A DNA stretch of 64,000 nt, from NCBI GenBank assembly GCA_031553595.1, contig JAVBLI010000009.1, forward strand, positions 62,001-126,000. The letters run 5' to 3'. Both the position numbers and the translations under genes were made by a program. Shown here piece by piece: positions 60,856 through 64,000 of this stretch; within the stretch, counting starts at the first letter, position 1; the number at the start of each line of letters is the position of its first letter. The notes under the pieces are model-generated. The model was given only the letters and a program-made list of their open reading frames with translations. It searched no databases and had not been told where the DNA came from. Source of the DNA: RGIG3701 sp031553595. Its GTDB lineage: Bacteria; Planctomycetota; Planctomycetia; Pirellulales; Thermoguttaceae.

Positions 60856-62301
60856 ATGTATCATTATCTTCTCGATGGCATTCTGGTTTTGAATTTCGCT
60901 TTCGTCGTCGCGGTCATTTTTTTTGAGCGGAAAAACCCCACGTCGAGCCTGGCGTGGATTCTGGTGCTGACCTTCGTGCCGATGTTTGGATTTTTTCTGT
61001 ATCTCTTTCTCGGCTCCGGGTTCCGCTTCAATAAGCGTAAGAAGTTCAGGCGGAAGTCGGCGGCCGACGACGATTATGAGGATGCCCTGCTGGACGAGTT
61101 GCGGGCGCAGAATCGCGAGTTGTTCCTCAACGACCGCCACCAAAAAGTCACGTTGCTTGAGTATCTCGAAAACGAGGGCGACGGCTGTTATACCGACGAC
61201 AACCGAATCGAGGTGTTCACGGACGGCAACGACATGTTCCCCCGCCTGCTGGACGATATCCGCGCGGCGACGAAGCACGTGCACCTACTGTTTTACATTT
61301 TCAAGGATGACGTGATCGGCGATGAGATTTTGCAGGCGCTACGCCAGCGGGCGAAGGCGGGCGTGGAGGTACGGCTGATTTACGACGGGCTGGGCTCGCT
61401 GCTGTCGATGGGCCGGGCGTTTCACGACCTGCGGAAAGACGGCGCGGAGGTGGAAATTTTCTCGCCCATGTTCGGCAAGTTCACGTCGTCGCTGAATGCC
61501 AATTATCGCAACCACCGGAAGATCGTCGTCATCGACGGCGTGATCGGATACGTTGGCGGCATGAACGTCGGGGACGAGTACATGAGCCGGAACCCGAAAC
61601 TCAGCCCGTGGCGCGATACGCATGTGCGGATGACGGGCTCGGCGGTGTGGTTTTTGCAGGAGCGATTTCTCATGGATCGCCGGTATGTGACGGGGCATTC
61701 GCTGCACGCGCCGGATGCGGTGACGAGATACTTTCCGCCCGCGATCCAGGACGGGCACCTCGGCGTGCAGGTGGCCAGCGGCGGCCCGGATACCGAAGGT
61801 AACCCGATTAAAGGCGCCCTGCTACGGATGTTTTACAGCGCCCGGAAAACACTTTACATCCAGTCGCCGTACTTCGCGCCGGACGAAAGTCTGCTCGACG
61901 CGCTGCGCGTGGCGGCAGACACGGGCGTCGACATCCGCCTCATGATTCCCGGGTTGGCAGACCATAAACTGGTGCATAAAGCCACGTTCGGATACGCCCG
62001 CCAGGCGCTGGAGTTTGGCGTCCGTGTGTTCATGTATCACGGCTTCCTGCACTCCAAAACCGCCGTCTGTGACGCTACCGTCGCGACGATCGGCACCGCG
62101 AATCTCTCGAACCGCAGCTTTCACATCAACTTCGAAGTGAATCTTTTCGTCCACGATGAAACGTTTGCGGCCCAGCAGGAAGCGATTTTTCTCCACGACC
62201 AACAGAACTGCGTGGAGCTGACCGAAGAATGGTTCCGGCGACAGCCGCTGACCAGCCGCTTTCTTTATAACGCCGCGCGGCTGATCGCGCCGATGATTTG
62301 A
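60856..62301 (+). CDS. cls: Cardiolipin synthase (phospholipase D family)
   Basis: A 481-residue membrane-bound enzyme that makes cardiolipin from two phosphatidylglycerol molecules or similar lipids. Two N-terminal membrane helices (GILVLNFAFVVAVIFFE and AWILVLTFVPMFGFFLYLFLG, in part) are typical. Two HKD motifs follow: NHRKIVVIDGVIGYVGGMNVGDEY (in part) in the first half and HSKTAVCDATVATIGTANLSNRS (in part) in the second. SPYFAPDESLLDAL and the end EEWFRRQPLTSRF also match the family. The ATG at 60856 has GGAG eight bases upstream; a frame start 22 codons earlier is rejected. It is divergent from the phosphoesterase gene and followed by an intrinsic terminator. Confidence 0.93.
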   Translation: MYHYLLDGILVLNFAFVVAVIFFERKNPTSSLAWILVLTFVPMFGFFLYLFLGSGFRFNKRKKFRRKSAADDDYEDALLDELRAQNRELFLNDRHQKVTLLEYLENEGDGCYTDDNRIEVFTDGNDMFPRLLDDIRAATKHVHLLFYIFKDDVIGDEILQALRQRAKAGVEVRLIYDGLGSLLSMGRAFHDLRKDGAEVEIFSPMFGKFTSSLNANYRNHRKIVVIDGVIGYVGGMNVGDEYMSRNPKLSPWRDTHVRMTGSAVWFLQERFLMDRRYVTGHSLHAPDAVTRYFPPAIQDGHLGVQVASGGPDTEGNPIKGALLRMFYSARKTLYIQSPYFAPDESLLDALRVAADTGVDIRLMIPGLADHKLVHKATFGYARQALEFGVRVFMYHGFLHSKTAVCDATVATIGTANLSNRSFHINFEVNLFVHDETFAAQQEAIFLHDQQNCVELTEEWFRRQPLTSRFLYNAARLIAPMI

Positions 62302-62303
62302 GG

Positions 62304-62359
62304 TGTAGGGTGTAAGGTGACTGGCGAGTTGCCAATCATACCTTACACCCTACATTTTT
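62304..62359. terminator. Bidirectional terminator after cls
   Basis: A perfect 15-base inverted repeat (62304-62318 and 62340-62354) with a 21-base loop and five T after it. It separates the convergent cardiolipin synthase and autotransporter genes. The arm sequence is GT/AC-rich like other spacers of this window. Confidence 0.75.
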
Positions 62360-62364
62360 CACCT

Positions 62365-64000
62365 TTAGAAGCAGAACGTGAAGCCTGCCTGGACGGTGTG
62401 GGCGCCGAACTGGCCGCTGAACTCGCCGGCGTAGCGGAGGAAGATTTCCCGTCCGCAGCAGGTGATGAAATTCAGGTCGGCGGCCAGCAGACAGCGGTCG
62501 CGGGATATGTTATATCCGGTGGCCATCATCGAGGCGTGCGTGTCGTCGAAGGCGAAGGAGCTCAGGGCGCTGACGTTACCTCCGCAGAAGTCGTGCACCC
62601 ACGCGGCGGTCAGCACGGGCTCAATGCTCCATCCGTAAGCCGATTCGTAGTACCGCGAGAAGCGGAAGCCGAGGGTCTGGAGGAAGCTGGAGTGTGACAT
62701 CTTGTCGACGTACAGTGCCGCCAGCGATCCGCTTTCGGTGAAGGCGTCTTCGCGGAGGTCCATGAACTGGTAGGACAGGAAGGGGTTGAAGTCGGCGGCC
62801 AGGAAGTTGGTTTTCTTGCCGATTTCGAAGGCGACGGTGAACAGTTTCGCGTCGTGATCGCCGGAAGCGGTGCTGCCGTCGAAGGTCATGTTGCGTTTGG
62901 TTTCGATGTTTCCGAACATGCCGCCGAGGGTGCCGCTGACGTATCCCCAGTCGGCGAAATAGGCACCGTAGAGGTTCAGCATGAACGCCGAGATGTCGCT
63001 GGTGCTTTGTCCGCCGGACTTGAAAGTGGTGTTGGTCCAGTTGCCGCCGAAGCTGATGCCCCACATGAAGTTACAGCAGAGCATGCGATCCATGCCGATG
63101 CTGAAGCCGAAGGTGTCGGCGCTGTAGTCGCCCAGGTCGGCGTTCGTGCGTTTCATCCAGTTTCCGGATCCCTGGAACCAGAGCTGGTGTCCGAAGGGGT
63201 TGGCCATCATGTTCTGGGCGAGGATGCGTGTTTCTTCATCGCGGCCGGCGGCGGCGTAATATCCGCCCACCCAGCCGGGCGTGGCTTCCGGGCCGTAATA
63301 CGGCATACCCTGCGAGACGAACCCGGCGGACAGGGCCGCGTTGAGTACACGGTGCGTCCGGTTGATGACGGTGTTGTTGAAGCCGGAGGTGATGATCTGC
63401 ATCTCCATGGGAGTCGCGGTCAGGGCGACGGTAGTCAGCTCGTCGAGGTTCTCGGCGGTGACGGATTTGTCGGACTCCACGACCATGTCGAACAACTCGC
63501 CGGCATCCTCGTTCCCCGCTTTGGTTAGGGCCAGGAGGTTGTCGTAAACGGCCTGCTGGTTGTTGGTGAAATCTTTGGTGGGATCGGTGCCGGTGCCGGA
63601 AACGTTCACGCTCAGTGAGGAGGTGGTGCCCGTCGTGGCGATTTTCGCGGAGTTGAGGGTGATATTCGTGCCCGAGGAGGAAACCTCGACGCCGTCGGTG
63701 CCGCCGAAAGTGCTCTTTCCGTCGACAGCAGTGACGGTGCCGTTGGAAATCTGCGTGCCGGCTCCGGTTTTCAGCAGGCCGTCGTCGGTTTTCATGATCG
63801 TGAAGTCGACGTTCGTGCCCGAGAAGGTGCCATTGTTGAGGATAATGACTTGCGTCGCGGCGGCGGTGCCGTTTTTGGAGAACGTGATGTCGCCGTCGGT
63901 GGCGCGGATGAGGTCGCAGCCGGTGCTGGAAACTTCGATGTAAACTTTCGTGCCGCCGGCATAGGTCCAGCTGTTGGCGGTGTGCGTGCCGACGCCGGCG
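62365..64000 (-). CDS. Autotransporter with C-terminal outer-membrane beta-barrel, 5' end cut by window
   Basis: The frame is open to the window edge at 64000, leaving at least 544 residues and no start codon. The N-terminal visible part has passenger-like repeats (VYIEVSSTGCDLIRATDG, VIILNNGTFSGTNVDF). A helical linker follows (YDNLLALTKAGNEDAGELFD), then an autotransporter barrel from about the middle to the end. Its amphipathic strands include NFMWGISFGGNWTNTTF, YVSGTLGGMFGNIE and FNPFLSYQFMDLRED. The last residues are QAGFTFCF, ending in Phe as expected for barrel insertion. The barrel carries paired cysteines (MLCCNFMW, FITCCGREIF) and further Cys near the end, which is unusual for an outer-membrane barrel. 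It should display its passenger outside the cell. Confidence 0.85.
   Translation of the reverse strand, partial: AGVGTHTANSWTYAGGTKVYIEVSSTGCDLIRATDGDITFSKNGTAAATQVIILNNGTFSGTNVDFTIMKTDDGLLKTGAGTQISNGTVTAVDGKSTFGGTDGVEVSSSGTNITLNSAKIATTGTTSSLSVNVSGTGTDPTKDFTNNQQAVYDNLLALTKAGNEDAGELFDMVVESDKSVTAENLDELTTVALTATPMEMQIITSGFNNTVINRTHRVLNAALSAGFVSQGMPYYGPEATPGWVGGYYAAAGRDEETRILAQNMMANPFGHQLWFQGSGNWMKRTNADLGDYSADTFGFSIGMDRMLCCNFMWGISFGGNWTNTTFKSGGQSTSDISAFMLNLYGAYFADWGYVSGTLGGMFGNIETKRNMTFDGSTASGDHDAKLFTVAFEIGKKTNFLAADFNPFLSYQFMDLREDAFTESGSLAALYVDKMSHSSFLQTLGFRFSRYYESAYGWSIEPVLTAAWVHDFCGGNVSALSSFAFDDTHASMMATGYNISRDRCLLAADLNFITCCGREIFLRYAGEFSGQFGAHTVQAGFTFCF

Overview
The window reads as a stretch of a Planctomycetota chromosome, GC roughly 57 %. 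Inference from the protein families: a Verrucomicrobia/Planctomycetes-restricted Minf_1886 family protein, two Tat-exported Gfo/Idh/MocA oxidoreductases, a PQQ-type propeller beginning with DWPQFRGP, PEP-CTERM proteins, an LpxA-based outer membrane and autotransporter barrels. A gut or rumen lineage near Pirellulales/Thermoguttaceae is my best guess; there is no rRNA here to confirm it. I found no tRNA, rRNA, CRISPR array, transposase or prophage gene.

Layout. 1-7.3 kb: a truncated secreted propeller, Minf_1886 protein, NAD-type isocitrate dehydrogenase, a small membrane protein, a secreted tandem parvulin and a TIM-barrel sugar isomerase. 7.4-15 kb (minus): a KaiC/RecA-like ATPase, an RND pump with its adaptor, a small conserved protein and a PQQ propeller. 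15.3-21.6 kb (plus): a three-gene membrane platform whose first protein joins PilM-like and PilN-like parts in one chain, the architecture of GspL. 21.6-36.9 kb: CPBP protease, secreted helical protein, Tat oxidoreductase, dxr-rseP, a second Tat oxidoreductase, a beta-helix protein, and a secreted GH36 galactosidase overlapping an epimerase. 36.9-42.8 kb (minus): a tightly overlapping operon of adaptor, RND pump, two-TM protein and folP. 43-51.4 kb (minus): a large PEP-CTERM repeat protein, then a Cys-Asp peptide / secretin / lipoprotein cluster, then lpxA. 52-64 kb: TPR protein, second PEP-CTERM protein, PfkB kinase, POT transporter, gyrB, phosphoesterase, cardiolipin synthase, and a truncated autotransporter.

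How the genes fit together. Most of the window serves the cell envelope: lipid A and cardiolipin synthesis, site-2 and CPBP proteases, periplasmic folding, two efflux pumps, a secretin and a GspL-like inner-membrane platform in separate loci, and surface proteins with exosortase or autotransporter signals. The secretin locus and the GspL-like locus could be halves of one secretion or pilus machine, but that is inference.

The spacers are unusual. They hold several families of imperfect palindromes: one dispersed family with three copies in both orientations, two abutting MITE-like elements, one GC-rich hairpin repeat that supplies the C-terminus of a gene, and GGAA/CGCGGAA-rich inverted repeats. 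These are the strongest candidates for something not covered by ordinary gene annotation.
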